Assembly: GCA_017651245.1 (NCBI GenBank)
Contig: JAGCDQ010000005.1
Span: 1-64,000 of the forward strand
Length of the DNA stretch: 64,000 bases
Source: Bacteroidaceae bacterium
Lineage (GTDB): Bacteria > Bacteroidota > Bacteroidia > Bacteroidales > Bacteroidaceae
Direction: 5' to 3'
Translations under genes and position numbers: made by a program
Notes under the pieces: generated by a model
Told to the model about the DNA's origin: nothing
What the model saw: only the letters and a program-made list of their open reading frames with translations
Database searches by the model: none
In this document: piece by piece, positions 8,598 to 17,394 of the stretch
Numbering within the stretch: position 1 is the first letter of the stretch
How the letters are laid out: each line of letters starts with the position of its first letter

Positions 8598-9648
8598 GAC
8601 CCAAAGACTACAATGGCTCGATGCCATGCGTGGCTTCACCATGATCCTCGTCGTTGCCTACCACGTGGCACAATCGGGATTTATGGAGTCGGAGAAGATA
8701 TCCGCCTCCCTCCCCTTCCTCGTGCTCTTCCGCATGCCCCTGTTCTTCTTTGTCAGCGGCTTCTTGGCATATAAGGCAAACTGGCTCTGGACACCCCAAA
8801 GCTTTGCTTCCCTCACCTGGAAGAAAATCAAGGTGCAAGTCCTGCCCACGCTCGTCTTCCTCTGCGTGTTCATCGTGTTGCGCACCTCCTACACCTTCGA
8901 CGTAGGTTTCATGCGTGCCATGAAGACACCCACCAAGGACGGCTACTGGTTCACGTGGGTACTTCTTCAGATGTTCCTCATCTACTACGTGGTGGCTGCC
9001 CTCTTCCAACGCTTCGGCAAACGCACCGAGCACACCGCCATCATCAGCCTGTGGGTCATCAGTCTGGGTGCCTACGTATCCCTCTACCTTCCCCACACCT
9101 TGGGCAAATGGTACAAGACCGACTTCATGATGTACAGTTCCTTCTACGAGACCATGAAGTTCATGCACTTCTTCTTGCTCGGCAACATCGTCCACCGCTT
9201 CTGGCCAAGTGTCCAGCGGCTTTTCGATGCCAAGGGCTTCTTCCTCATCACTGTAGTGCTCGCTTACCTCTGCTGTGCCGACATCTTCAGGTGGCACTTC
9301 ATCAAGCACGAGTGGACCAACATACCCAAGACCCTCGCCATGTACACCCTCATGCTCATCGTCGTCATGTACTTCCGTCACCACCAAGACCGCTTCACCC
9401 AACAGACGCGGATTGGACGTGGACTCCAGTACATCGGCACCCGCACCCTCGATGTCTATCTCCTCCATTTCCTCCTCCTGCCCAAGCTCCCCGAAGTGGG
9501 CAAGTGGCTCAATGACCACCACCCCAACTTCGTCATCGACATCGTCCTCTCCGTCGGCATGGCACTCATCATCATCGCCTTCTGCCTCCTCATCTCCGAA
9601 ATCCTCCGCATAAGCCCCTTCCTCAAGAAGTACCTATTCGGGCGCTAA
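8584..9648 (+). CDS. Acyltransferase-3 family protein, fucose-O-acetylase-like (third copy)
   Basis: A 354-aa polytopic protein beginning MEETKTQRLQWLDAMRG, with the AT3 pattern W-D-x-x-R-G-F then VVAYHV (conserved His in helix 1) and RMPLFFFVSGF. It is nearer to the fucose-4-O-acetylase-like branch than the two tandem copies upstream. The ATG at 8584 overlaps the end of the GT14 gene by 14 bp. Codon use is strongly C-ending in this gene and its downstream neighbour, which leaves a long open frame on the opposite strand (about 8608-9522) that I do not regard as a gene. Confidence 0.85.
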   Translation: MEETKTQRLQWLDAMRGFTMILVVAYHVAQSGFMESEKISASLPFLVLFRMPLFFFVSGFLAYKANWLWTPQSFASLTWKKIKVQVLPTLVFLCVFIVLRTSYTFDVGFMRAMKTPTKDGYWFTWVLLQMFLIYYVVAALFQRFGKRTEHTAIISLWVISLGAYVSLYLPHTLGKWYKTDFMMYSSFYETMKFMHFFLLGNIVHRFWPSVQRLFDAKGFFLITVVLAYLCCADIFRWHFIKHEWTNIPKTLAMYTLMLIVVMYFRHHQDRFTQQTRIGRGLQYIGTRTLDVYLLHFLLLPKLPEVGKWLNDHHPNFVIDIVLSVGMALIIIAFCLLISEILRISPFLKKYLFGR

Positions 9649-9675
9649 ACCTCAATTCTCAAACCTCAAACCACC
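9648..9675 (+). repeat. Heptamer array between stop and start codons
   Basis: AACCTCA-ATTCTCA-AACCTCA-AACCACC occupies the whole spacer from the TAA stop of the acyltransferase to the ATG at 9676, again four heptamers immediately before a start codon. Confidence 0.8.
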
Positions 9676-10692
9676 ATGCATCCTTCCAACATAGACGTCT
9701 CCGTCCTCATCCTCTTCTTCAACCGTCCCGACTTCCTCCAGAAAGTCTTCGACGAAGTCAAGAAAGCACGTCCTGCCCGCCTCTTCCTCTACCAAGACGG
9801 TCCTCGTGGTCCTCAGGACATGGAACGCATCCTGCAATGCCGTCAGGTCGTAGCCGACATCGACTGGGAATGCGAGGTGCACCAGCTCTACCAAGAGAAG
9901 AACTACGGGTGTGACCCCTCCGAATACCTCTCCCAGAAGTGGGCATTCTCCATCACCGACCGCTGCATCGTGCTCGAAGACGATGACGTGCCCTCCCAGT
10001 CTTTCTTCCCTTTCTGCAAGGAACTGCTCGACCGTTACGCCGACGATGAGCGCATCGGCATGATAGCAGGCTTCAACAGCGACGAAGTCACCCCCGACGT
10101 GCCCGACGACTACTTCTTCACCACCGTCTTCAGCATCTGGGGATGGGCAAGCTGGCGACGCATTATCGACCAGTGGGACAGCCACTACACCTTCCTCGAC
10201 GACCAATACGCCATGCAGCAAGTCAATGACCTGTGGAAACTGCGCAAGTATCGTCAGCACCTGCTCGACATGTGCCACCACCATCGCGACTCAGGCAAGG
10301 AATACTACGAGACCATCTTCCTCATGAGTCTGGTACTCAATCACCAACTCGCCATCATGCCCACACGCAACCTTGTCAACAACCTTGGCGCCACCCCCGA
10401 CAGCACCCACTATGCTGCCAACCTCAACACCATCCCTGCCCGTTTGCGTCGCATGTACACCATGAAGCGCCACGACCTCCAGTTCCCTCTGCGCCATCCT
10501 GCCCACGTCATTGAGCACGTCGCCTTCAAGGAGCACGTCTATCGCACCAACGCATGGGGACATCCCTGGCTCAAAATCGGACGTTCTTTCGAAGAACTCT
10601 TCAACAACCTCCGCTACGGCAACTTCAAACAAATCGGACAAGCCATCCGCAACCGCTGGAACATCCTGACCGGTCAGAACAAGTATCATTAA
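9676..10692 (+). CDS. GT-A fold glycosyltransferase
   Basis: A 338-aa protein beginning with SVLILFFNRPDFLQKVFDEV, a nucleotide-sugar-binding Rossmann start. It has FLYQDGPRG, a metal-binding acidic motif VLEDDDVPSQSFF, and GWASWRRI. Bacteroides relatives are often labelled glycosyltransferase or hemolysin-like protein. It probably adds a sugar during surface-polysaccharide synthesis, as the last intact gene of this block. The product has no signal or membrane segment. The donor and acceptor cannot be told from the sequence. Confidence 0.8.
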   Translation: MHPSNIDVSVLILFFNRPDFLQKVFDEVKKARPARLFLYQDGPRGPQDMERILQCRQVVADIDWECEVHQLYQEKNYGCDPSEYLSQKWAFSITDRCIVLEDDDVPSQSFFPFCKELLDRYADDERIGMIAGFNSDEVTPDVPDDYFFTTVFSIWGWASWRRIIDQWDSHYTFLDDQYAMQQVNDLWKLRKYRQHLLDMCHHHRDSGKEYYETIFLMSLVLNHQLAIMPTRNLVNNLGATPDSTHYAANLNTIPARLRRMYTMKRHDLQFPLRHPAHVIEHVAFKEHVYRTNAWGHPWLKIGRSFEELFNNLRYGNFKQIGQAIRNRWNILTGQNKYH

Positions 10693-10788
10693 GAAGGATT
10701 GGAATTGTGGTTTTGGGATTTTTTTTCACAATGTTAATGAATTAAAAGAATTAAACATAAATTCTACCCTTGGGAACAGAGGTCGATT

Positions 10789-10876
10789 GGAACTCGATTA
10801 GAACTCGATTGGAACTCGATTGGAACTCGATTAGAACTTGATAGGAACTTGATTGGAACTTGATTGGAACTCAGTT
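10789..10876. repeat. Tandem array of eight 11-bp units
   Basis: Eight consecutive units of consensus GGAACTCGATT, with variants AGAACTCGATT, AGAACTTGATA and GGAACTTGATT, preceded by a partial unit at 10783. Eleven bp is close to one helical turn. The array ends where the broken gene remnant begins. Confidence 0.9.
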
Positions 10877-11425
10877 GGACTTTAATCGGGTTCCTGCTTG
10901 TGTGAAGTACGACGACGGTCAAAACTACCTTTGCTATAACATCCAGGACAGCGACCCGCAGACACTCAAGACCTACTGGGCCATCACATACAATGAGAAG
11001 GCTGTGCTTGGGACATCACCGCTGAGGCAGGCAACGACTTGACGAAAGTCGACCGCATCAGCTACACCCTCACCATCGAGGACGTGGAGCTTACTACCGG
11101 AACCATTTACTTCAAGGTGTTCCAAGATCACAGCAAGGACACCAACTGGGGCTTTGACCCCAACGATGCTACCTACGAGGTAAACATGCCCAACGGACTT
11201 GACAAGGCTGTCTTCGACATCACCTTCAGCTTCAGTCCCATGGGTCTAAACAATGGCTACAATGTAAGCTGCGACGCAGTGTACGATGAGACCGCCACTG
11301 GCATTCGCAGCATGGTCACTGAAAAGCAGACCAGCGATGCCATCTACAACCTGCAGGGCGTGCGCCTGGACAAACTGCAGAAGGGACTGAACATCGTGGA
11401 CGGCAAAAAGATATATGTGAAGTAA
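10860..11425 (+). pseudogene. Frameshifted C-terminal remnant of a secreted Bacteroidetes protein
   Basis: Two frames together make one protein-like stretch. The first (to 11042) reads through YDDGQNYLCYNIQD to about position 11005. The second, shifted by one base, continues WDITAEAGNDLTKVD and TGTIYFKVFQDHS and ends with the secretion-type tail AIYNLQGVRLDKLQKG. The natural join is near 11003-11011, consistent with a one-base indel. There is no start codon with a signal peptide; the 5' end dissolves into the 11-bp array. The C-terminal half resembles a SusE/F-like or other beta-sandwich surface protein, but the family is not certain. It could instead be a sequencing error in a truncated gene. 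Confidence 0.7.
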
Positions 11426-11471
11426 GGACTTACCCCTCAATATGTCCTACACAAAAGCGCATAAACACTTG

Positions 11472-11493
11472 ACTATTGATTTCAATAGTTTAT
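11472..11493. terminator. Hairpin downstream of the gene remnant
   Basis: A perfect inverted repeat ACTATTGA-TT-TCAATAGT followed by TTATAAAAAG. The U-tract is weak, so it may be only a 3'-end stabilising hairpin. Confidence 0.4.
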
Positions 11494-11516
11494 AAAAAGT
11501 GCTGAAGTGAAATAGA

Positions 11517-11550
11517 AAGGAGAGACTCCGGAATGGGGTCTCTCCTTGTT
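11517..11550. terminator. Bidirectional terminator between convergent units
   Basis: Arms AAGGAGAGAC (11517-11526) and GTCTCTCCTT (11538-11547) form a 10-bp stem. It lies between the plus-strand gene remnant and the 3' end of the minus-strand GH51 gene. Confidence 0.65.
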
Positions 11551-11569
11551 CGATTGGGTCTTGCCAGCG

Positions 11570-14107
11570 TCAGGGCTTGGTGATGGTCAGCACACCAGCG
11601 GAAAGGGCGGGAACGGAAAGCACCACGTCGTTGCCTTCAGTCTTGGGCGTTGCTGTCTGGAGGGCGACGGCATGCTTGTTCTCCATGCTGTTGGCAACAG
11701 TGAGTGAACCTGGAGCATAGTACTCGAAGGCTGTTTCCTTCACACCTGTCCAATCACCTTTGATGCGTAAGGTGGCAGGTTCGTCGGTGGGGTTGACCAC
11801 CTTCACAATCACGCCGGAGCCGTTCTCCTGCATGGTGGTGCTCACGCTCAAATTGCCTGTGTCACCGCTGTATGCCAGACGGTACTTGGAGAAGTGGTCG
11901 TACCAGAGTTCGGTGACCTGACAGTTGGGCGCCTTGAACAGATCCTTGGCGTCGAAGTTGATGAAGGCGTTGTTCCAGTCGGGTGCGTCGGTACGGCGTA
12001 TGAACAGGGCTGCTGCACCCATCGCCACCACGTCACGAGCCTCGCACATATTGAGGAAGCCACCAGCAAAGAGACCTGTGCGCCAGTCGATGCTGTTGAG
12101 GTTCCACTCGGAGATGAACAGCTTGATGTTCGGATTGGGTCCCTCGGCAATCATCTTGGCATAGCGGTCGTACTGCTGTCCCAGACGAACAGGACCTGTG
12201 GCATAGCCGCCTTGCTGTTCGTAGTGGTGCAGACTGAGATAGTCGAAGAAATTGCCGCTGCGCTTGATGAACTGCTCATCTTCCTGAAATCCACCGCAAG
12301 CAATAATCTTGATGGTTGGGTCTATCTTGCGCATCGCGGTGCTGAAATCACGCACACACTTTTCATAACGGTCGATACCCATTTCCCACATCTCATTGTC
12401 AATCTCCCAGTATTTCACATTGTAAGGTTCCGGATGTCCGTTGGCAGCACGCTTGGCACCCCATTCATCGGAAGCTGGAGCATTGCAGTAGCGCAACCAG
12501 TTCACAGCATCCTGCAGAATTTGGTCGTACTCCTCAGCAGGACGTTCAAACTTGACGCTCACCACGATGACCGGCTCGCTGTTCACCTCGCGGCAGAAAC
12601 GGATGAACTCATCGGTGCCGAAGCAGTTCTGGTCATAATCCATCCACATCCAGTGTGCCCAACGCTCACGATTCTCCTGCGGACCAATGCCCCACTGCCA
12701 ATCGTACTGAGCCACATAACCACCCCCTGGCCAACGCAGACACGTCGGGTGCAGTTCCTTCACAGCCTTCAGAATATCAGGTCGGAATCCGCCCAGATTC
12801 TTCCCCGTCTGCGTGCTCATGGTCGCCATATCTACCTGAACGGTGCCACCCTTCACAACGATGGCGAAATCGCCGTCGCAACTGGTCTGAGGTTCGAGCG
12901 TGAAGGCATATTTCTGCCACTCCTTGCCCACCTTTCCCAGTGGTTTTCGTGCCACGAACTGACCATTCGCATTGCGGAGTCCTACGATGAGTTCTCCCTT
13001 GCCTTTCGCATAGATAGAACCCACGTATTTCTCACCAGCAACGATGTTCTGTGGTCCTTGGAAAATACCTGCCTCAGCCTTGGCCGTAATCTCCTGCGAA
13101 TAGCGCATGTTGACAGCATCATCCTTGATGAGTCGGTATTTGCCACCCTCGCCAAAAGCTGTCCACTGTTGTGCTACAGCTGGTGTCTGCACATCGCCAG
13201 GAGCACCTTCGAAGAGCACCTTTCCGTCGGTTGACGTCAACTTGATGTTGCGATAGGTCGCTTCCGTGTAGTTCACCCAGAAGGTGATGAAGTTGCGGTC
13301 GGCACGCTCCAATCCATCATAAGTCAACACTTCCTTGCCGTCCCAGAAGATGGTCACCTTGCTGCCACGACTCTCCACACGCAGCTTGTGCCATTGCTGA
13401 TCCTCGTTCACCTGCTCTTTGGTGGCAGGAGCCGAAGCCAGCGGTGTGAGCATATTCATGCGGCGACCAGGACGTCCACCAAAACCTTGCGATTCGCGCA
13501 CTTCCATCGTGCAGATAGAGAAATCGGCTGTGGCACTCTGTTGCTGAAGGGCAGCACGGGCAGCAGCCTCGTTGGCAGCATCAATCTGCGCCTGAGTCTG
13601 TGCGGGTGTGAACATACGGCTCTCGTAATACGGATCGTGAATGCGGACATAATAAGGAGTACCGTCTGCTTTGTTGCGGACAGCGAAACGGATGTCCATC
13701 AGTCCCCCACTCCAACTGCGTCGTGCCAGTTTGTAGGCACGCCAGTTCACGTCCATCGTCAAGTCGAAGTCGCAGGTATTGATGCTGTCAATCTTGAGCG
13801 GTTGTTCGTAACGGGTGGGTGAATGCAGCACTTGGTCGTCGTCCATAAACCATCCGTCGAAATAACCATCACGCGGATGTATGCCTGGATACTGCTCTGG
13901 CTCGAAAGAGCGTTCCTGAATAAGTTCCTGCCACACACCATTGTTGGCACTGAAATAGATATGCTCAAAAAGCTGTCCATAGAGCATCTCATCAATGATT
14001 CCTGAAGGCTTCTTGCTCTCCACGGTGATGGCATACTCCCCCTGTGCTTTGGCAACCATTCCAATCGCCAAAAGCACGACAAACAATAGGTTCTTTTTCA
14101 TGTTCAT
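11570..14107 (-). CDS. Secreted GH51 alpha-L-arabinofuranosidase
   Basis: An 845-aa protein with an N-terminal signal peptide (KKNLLFVVLLAIGMVAKAQG). GH51 motifs are MLYGQLFEHIYFS near the N-terminus, LRWPGGGYVAQYDWQWGIGP, the acid/base in YWEIDNEMWEMG (about 570) and the nucleophile in LFISEWNLNS (about 664), then a C-terminal beta-sandwich. Between the first motif and the barrel is an insertion of roughly 300 residues resembling a LamG/concanavalin-like domain plus a carbohydrate-binding sandwich; this is seen in Bacteroidetes GH51 enzymes. It releases arabinose from arabinan or arabinoxylan in the periplasm or at the surface. It is followed on the same strand by no other gene, and preceded 25 bp upstream by the PNPOx-like lipoprotein. 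Confidence 0.93.
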   Translation of the reverse strand: MNMKKNLLFVVLLAIGMVAKAQGEYAITVESKKPSGIIDEMLYGQLFEHIYFSANNGVWQELIQERSFEPEQYPGIHPRDGYFDGWFMDDDQVLHSPTRYEQPLKIDSINTCDFDLTMDVNWRAYKLARRSWSGGLMDIRFAVRNKADGTPYYVRIHDPYYESRMFTPAQTQAQIDAANEAAARAALQQQSATADFSICTMEVRESQGFGGRPGRRMNMLTPLASAPATKEQVNEDQQWHKLRVESRGSKVTIFWDGKEVLTYDGLERADRNFITFWVNYTEATYRNIKLTSTDGKVLFEGAPGDVQTPAVAQQWTAFGEGGKYRLIKDDAVNMRYSQEITAKAEAGIFQGPQNIVAGEKYVGSIYAKGKGELIVGLRNANGQFVARKPLGKVGKEWQKYAFTLEPQTSCDGDFAIVVKGGTVQVDMATMSTQTGKNLGGFRPDILKAVKELHPTCLRWPGGGYVAQYDWQWGIGPQENRERWAHWMWMDYDQNCFGTDEFIRFCREVNSEPVIVVSVKFERPAEEYDQILQDAVNWLRYCNAPASDEWGAKRAANGHPEPYNVKYWEIDNEMWEMGIDRYEKCVRDFSTAMRKIDPTIKIIACGGFQEDEQFIKRSGNFFDYLSLHHYEQQGGYATGPVRLGQQYDRYAKMIAEGPNPNIKLFISEWNLNSIDWRTGLFAGGFLNMCEARDVVAMGAAALFIRRTDAPDWNNAFINFDAKDLFKAPNCQVTELWYDHFSKYRLAYSGDTGNLSVSTTMQENGSGVIVKVVNPTDEPATLRIKGDWTGVKETAFEYYAPGSLTVANSMENKHAVALQTATPKTEGNDVVLSVPALSAGVLTITKP

Positions 14108-14132
14108 GTGATATATGGATGAAATTCCGACA

Positions 14133-14672
14133 TCAGAACTTCACCTTGCGTTCGGGTGCAGCAAAAGAACAGAAGCGGGCAGAACCCTGGGTGATGTAGA
14201 GCACGGCGATGTTGTCGTCATCTGCCTTGTACATGGACTTGAGGCTGGGGTTGCGCTCCAGAAACTCAGTCTTCACCGCCAACGCATCGTCGTTCACCAA
14301 AGTACCCATGATACGAATCCACTCGCTGCCTGAAGGCTTGAGGGCACAAATCTCGAACTTGCCGTTAGCATCCATCTGCTTATACACGTCTTTCACTTTG
14401 CCCGTCATGATGTAAAGGCGGCCATCAATAATCTCTGATACGCCAAAGGGACGCACATGGGGTTGGTCGCCATCAACAGTGGCGATGAAGAATGCGTTGC
14501 ACTCCTTCAAAAATGCTTGAACTTCTTCCATGTTTTGCTGTTTTGTTTGTTCACTAATCGTGTCCGTTTCTTCTACAGACGTTTCAGGGTTCTCCACTGC
14601 CTCTGCAGGCTTGTTGTTGGTGCATGCTGCCATTGTCATCAGCATCGCCATCGCAAAAAGAATTTTTTTCAT
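14133..14672 (-). CDS. Lipoprotein with pyridoxamine-5'-phosphate-oxidase-like (split-barrel) domain
   Basis: The 179-aa product starts with a lipoprotein signal (MKKILFAMAMLMTMAAC, lipid-modified Cys17) followed by an acidic, Thr/Glu-rich linker to about residue 48. The rest is a flavin-binding split barrel of the PNPOx/nitroimidazole-resistance type: NAFFIATVDGDQPHVRPFG, GRLYIMTGKVKDVYKQM and KFEICALKPSGSEWIRIMG. Relatives without the signal are cytoplasmic FMN- or F420-type proteins, so export to the envelope is unusual. The acidic run after the Cys might act as a Bacteroidetes surface-export signal (inference). It precedes the GH51 gene by 25 bp. Confidence 0.82.
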   Translation of the reverse strand: MKKILFAMAMLMTMAACTNNKPAEAVENPETSVEETDTISEQTKQQNMEEVQAFLKECNAFFIATVDGDQPHVRPFGVSEIIDGRLYIMTGKVKDVYKQMDANGKFEICALKPSGSEWIRIMGTLVNDDALAVKTEFLERNPSLKSMYKADDDNIAVLYITQGSARFCSFAAPERKVKF

Positions 14673-14740
14673 TCTTGTTTCTTTTTTGAGTTAGTGTTGT
14701 TATGAATTGGGTTAGTTTCTTTTTGCAAAAATAGTGAAAA

Positions 14741-14771
14741 GTTAGGAAATAGGAGTTGGGAGTTAGGAGTT
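14741..14771 (-). repeat. Heptamer tract between divergent genes
   Basis: On the minus strand it reads AACTCCT-AACTCCC-AACTCCT-ATTTCCT-AAC, the same class as the heptamers at 6596-6623. It lies in the leader region upstream of the PNPOx-like lipoprotein. Confidence 0.7.
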
Positions 14772-14806
14772 TTTTGTTGATTTAGCAAAAAACAACACGA
14801 AAAAAA

Positions 14807-14837
14807 CTTGGTTTTCGGATTTTTTGCCTTATCTTTG
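14807..14837 (+). promoter_or_regulatory. Promoter of fumarate hydratase
   Basis: CTTG (14807-14810, near-consensus -33) and TATCTTTG (14830-14837) are separated by 19 bp. The predicted leader before the ATG at 14879 is about 37 nt and A-rich. Confidence 0.65.
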
Positions 14838-14878
14838 CCCGTTGAAACAGAATAAAAAACAAATAAAATCTAACATTT

Positions 14879-16531
14879 ATGGCTCAAGCACCAGAATTTA
14901 AGTACGCTCCTATGTTCCAGATGGGCAAGGACGAGACAGAATATCGCCTGCTGACGAAGGAAGGCGTGACAGTGAGCGAGTTTGAGGGCAAGGAAATCGT
15001 GAAGGTTTCCCCAGAGGCACTTACATTATTGGCACAACAGGCATTCCACGATGTGGAGTTCATGCTTCGTCGTGAGCACAACTTGCAAGTGGCAAAAATA
15101 CTTCGCGACCCCGAGGCAAGTGAGAATGATAAATATGTGGCTCTGCAGTTCCTGCGCAATGCCGAGACGGCTGCCAAGGGCATCCTGCCATTCTGCCAGG
15201 ATACGGGTACAGCCATCATCCACGGCGAAAAAGGTCAGCAGATTTGGACGGGTTTTGAGGATGAAGAGGCGCTGTCGAAGGGTGTGTTCAACACCTTCAC
15301 ACAGGACAACCTCCGCTATTCTCAGAACGCTCCATTGAACATGTACGACGAGGTGAACACCAAGTGCAACCTCCCTGCACAGATTGACATTGAGGCAACT
15401 GAAGGTGCTGAGTACCGTTTCGTGATGGTGGCAAAGGGTGGCGGTTCTGCCAACAAGACCTACTTCTACCCCATGACGAAGGCAACCATCCAGAACGAGG
15501 GTACACTGCTGCCATTCCTCGTGGAGGAGATGAAGCATCTGGGCACAGCGGCTTGTCCTCCTTACCACATCGCCTTCGTCATCGGAGGCACTTCGGCAGA
15601 GAAGAACCTGCTCACCGTGAAGCTGGCAAGCATCAAGTACTACGACTCCCTGCCTACAACAGGTGATGAGACGGGACGTGCATTCCGTGACGTGGATTTG
15701 GAGCAGAAACTCCTGAAGGAAGCCTACAAGATTGGTCTGGGTGCACAGTTCGGAGGCAAGTATCTGGCTCACGACATCCGTGTGATTCGTCTGCCTCGTC
15801 ATGGTGCCAGCTGTCCTATCGGTATGGGCGTTTCCTGTTCTGCCGACAGGAATATCAAGGCAAAAATCAACAAAGATGGTATCTGGTTGGAGAAGATGGA
15901 TGACAATCCAGCTGAACTCATCCCAGAAGAACTGCGTCGTCCAGGTGAAGGCGGCAAGGGCATCGAAATCGACCTAAACAAAGGTATCGACGCTGTGCGT
16001 GCCGAACTGACCAAATATCCTGTATCCACCCGTGTGAACCTGAAGGGCACCATCATCGTGGCTCGTGACATTGCTCATGCGAAGCTGAAGGCACGTCTGG
16101 ACGCTGGTGAGGGTATGCCACAGTACTTCAAGGACTATCCTGTGCTCTATGCAGGTCCAGCCAAGACACCAGAAGGCTATCCTTGTGGTTCGATGGGACC
16201 AACCACTGCCAACCGCATGGATCCATACGTGGATGAGTTCCAGGCAAACGGTGCATCACTCGTGATGATTGCCAAGGGCAACCGCACCCAGCAGGTGACT
16301 GACGCTTGCAAGAAGCACGGCGGTTTCTATCTCGGCACCATCGGCGGTGTGGCAGCTGTCTTGTCACAGTCGAGCATCAAGAGCATCGAGTGTGTGGAAT
16401 ATCCAGAACTTGGTATGGAAGCTATCTGGAAGATTGAGGTGGAAGACTTCCCAGCCTTCATTCTTGTGGATGACAAGGGCAACGACTTCTTCAAGCAGTT
16501 GAAGCCTTGCGAGGGTTGCACCATATTGTAA
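14879..16531 (+). CDS. Fumarate hydratase class I, iron-sulfur type
   Basis: The 550-aa enzyme interconverts fumarate and malate in the cytoplasm, part of the reductive branch leading to succinate or propionate in these anaerobes. It is the one-subunit form with an N-terminal alpha-type and a C-terminal beta-type domain. The cysteines expected to hold the 4Fe-4S cluster are in [26 protein letters not shown] and [15 protein letters not shown]. Length matches the E. coli FumA/FumB family. It has its own promoter (14807-14837), and a 92-aa unknown gene follows 6 bp after its stop. Confidence 0.96.
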   Translation: MAQAPEFKYAPMFQMGKDETEYRLLTKEGVTVSEFEGKEIVKVSPEALTLLAQQAFHDVEFMLRREHNLQVAKILRDPEASENDKYVALQFLRNAETAAKGILPFCQDTGTAIIHGEKGQQIWTGFEDEEALSKGVFNTFTQDNLRYSQNAPLNMYDEVNTKCNLPAQIDIEATEGAEYRFVMVAKGGGSANKTYFYPMTKATIQNEGTLLPFLVEEMKHLGTAACPPYHIAFVIGGTSAEKNLLTVKLASIKYYDSLPTTGDETGRAFRDVDLEQKLLKEAYKIGLGAQFGGKYLAHDIRVIRLPRHGASCPIGMGVSCSADRNIKAKINKDGIWLEKMDDNPAELIPEELRRPGEGGKGIEIDLNKGIDAVRAELTKYPVSTRVNLKGTIIVARDIAHAKLKARLDAGEGMPQYFKDYPVLYAGPAKTPEGYPCGSMGPTTANRMDPYVDEFQANGASLVMIAKGNRTQQVTDACKKHGGFYLGTIGGVAAVLSQSSIKSIECVEYPELGMEAIWKIEVEDFPAFILVDDKGNDFFKQLKPCEGCTIL

Positions 16532-16537
16532 ATAGCC

Positions 16538-16816
16538 ATGCGCTGGTTTGAACCGAATCTACAAAAGCTCCTGATGGAGGCTGGCAAAGGTGGCCTGCGC
16601 ATCAGTCATATCGTTCGCAACATCTGCAACATGGAGCCGCAGCTTTTTGGCGAGGGGCATTCCTACGAGGAGGCATGGAAAGAGATTTATGGATTTCTTC
16701 GTGGAGAAAGCAAGAAGGCCGAATCACCCTACCACTATGTGAAGAACAAGCGGGGGTACTTCTTCCTCGACCGCACCAAGCTGACGGAAGACTCGCAGAT
16801 GAAGATAGAATTTTAA
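16538..16816 (+). CDS. Small conserved-looking protein of unknown function
   Basis: A 92-aa protein starting MRWFEPNLQKLLMEAGKGG, with GLRISHIVRNICNMEPQLFG and a C-terminal SPYHYVKNKRGYFFLDRTK. It has no signal peptide or membrane segment. The pattern of short helices ending in a hairpin-like YHYVKNKRGYFFLD suggests a small winged-helix-like or nucleic-acid-binding fold, but I do not recognise the family. It lies 6 bp after fumarase and 17 bp before frr, so it is probably co-transcribed with both. Confidence 0.75.
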   Translation: MRWFEPNLQKLLMEAGKGGLRISHIVRNICNMEPQLFGEGHSYEEAWKEIYGFLRGESKKAESPYHYVKNKRGYFFLDRTKLTEDSQMKIEF

Positions 16817-16833
16817 CTTAAAACTGTAAAGAT

Positions 16834-17394
16834 ATGGAAGACGTAAAGAAGTATTTGGAAGGCGCTGAGGAGAAGATGGAGTTTGCAGCCATGCACCTTG
16901 AAGAAGCCCTCAGTCGCATCCGTGCAGGACGTGCCAATGTACACATCCTCGACGAAATTCGTGTTGACTCCTACGGCAGCATGGTACCACTCAGCAACGT
17001 GGCATCGCTCAACACCCCCGATGCCCGCAGCATCACCATCAAGCCTTGGGAAAAGTCTATGCTCAAGGTCATCGAGAAGGCAATCATCGACTCTTCTGTC
17101 GGCATCATGCCAGAGAACAACGGTGAAATCATCCGTCTCGGCATCCCAGCCTTGACCGAGGAACGCCGTAAGGAACTCACCAAGCAATGCTCCAAAGAAG
17201 CAGAAACCGCCAAGGTCAGCGTGCGCAATGCCCGTCGCGATGCTATCGAGAAACTGAAGAAGTCCATCAAGACCGGTACTCCAGAAGATATGGAAAAGGA
17301 CTACGAGGACAAAGTTCAGAAGGTGCACGACAAGTACATCAAGAAGATTGATGACATGCTCGACGCCAAGAACAAGGAGATCATGACTGTGTAA
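16834..17394 (+). CDS. frr: Ribosome recycling factor
   Basis: The 186-aa protein releases ribosomes from mRNA after termination together with EF-G. It has the family length and conserved segments LSRIRAGRANVHILDEI, VDSYGSMVPLSNVASLN, ITIKPWEKSMLKVIEKAI and RRDAIEKLKKS. Its stop codon shares one base with the start of rsgA (TAATG), so the two are translationally coupled. Confidence 0.97.
   Translation: MEDVKKYLEGAEEKMEFAAMHLEEALSRIRAGRANVHILDEIRVDSYGSMVPLSNVASLNTPDARSITIKPWEKSMLKVIEKAIIDSSVGIMPENNGEIIRLGIPALTEERRKELTKQCSKEAETAKVSVRNARRDAIEKLKKSIKTGTPEDMEKDYEDKVQKVHDKYIKKIDDMLDAKNKEIMTV

Noticed and set aside
8608..9522. Long open frame antisense to the third acyltransferase
   Set aside because: It mirrors the C-ending codon bias of the plus-strand gene, is rich in Glu/Val/His without a fold-like pattern, and the plus strand has clear AT3 motifs.
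10920..10940. TACCTTTG box in the gene remnant as a promoter
   Set aside because: No -33 element and no intact gene downstream; it falls within the former coding sequence and is likely chance.
11894..13234. 446-codon plus-strand frame antisense to GH51
   Set aside because: The minus strand encodes a complete GH51 enzyme with both catalytic glutamates; the antisense frame has no recognisable start context or domain.
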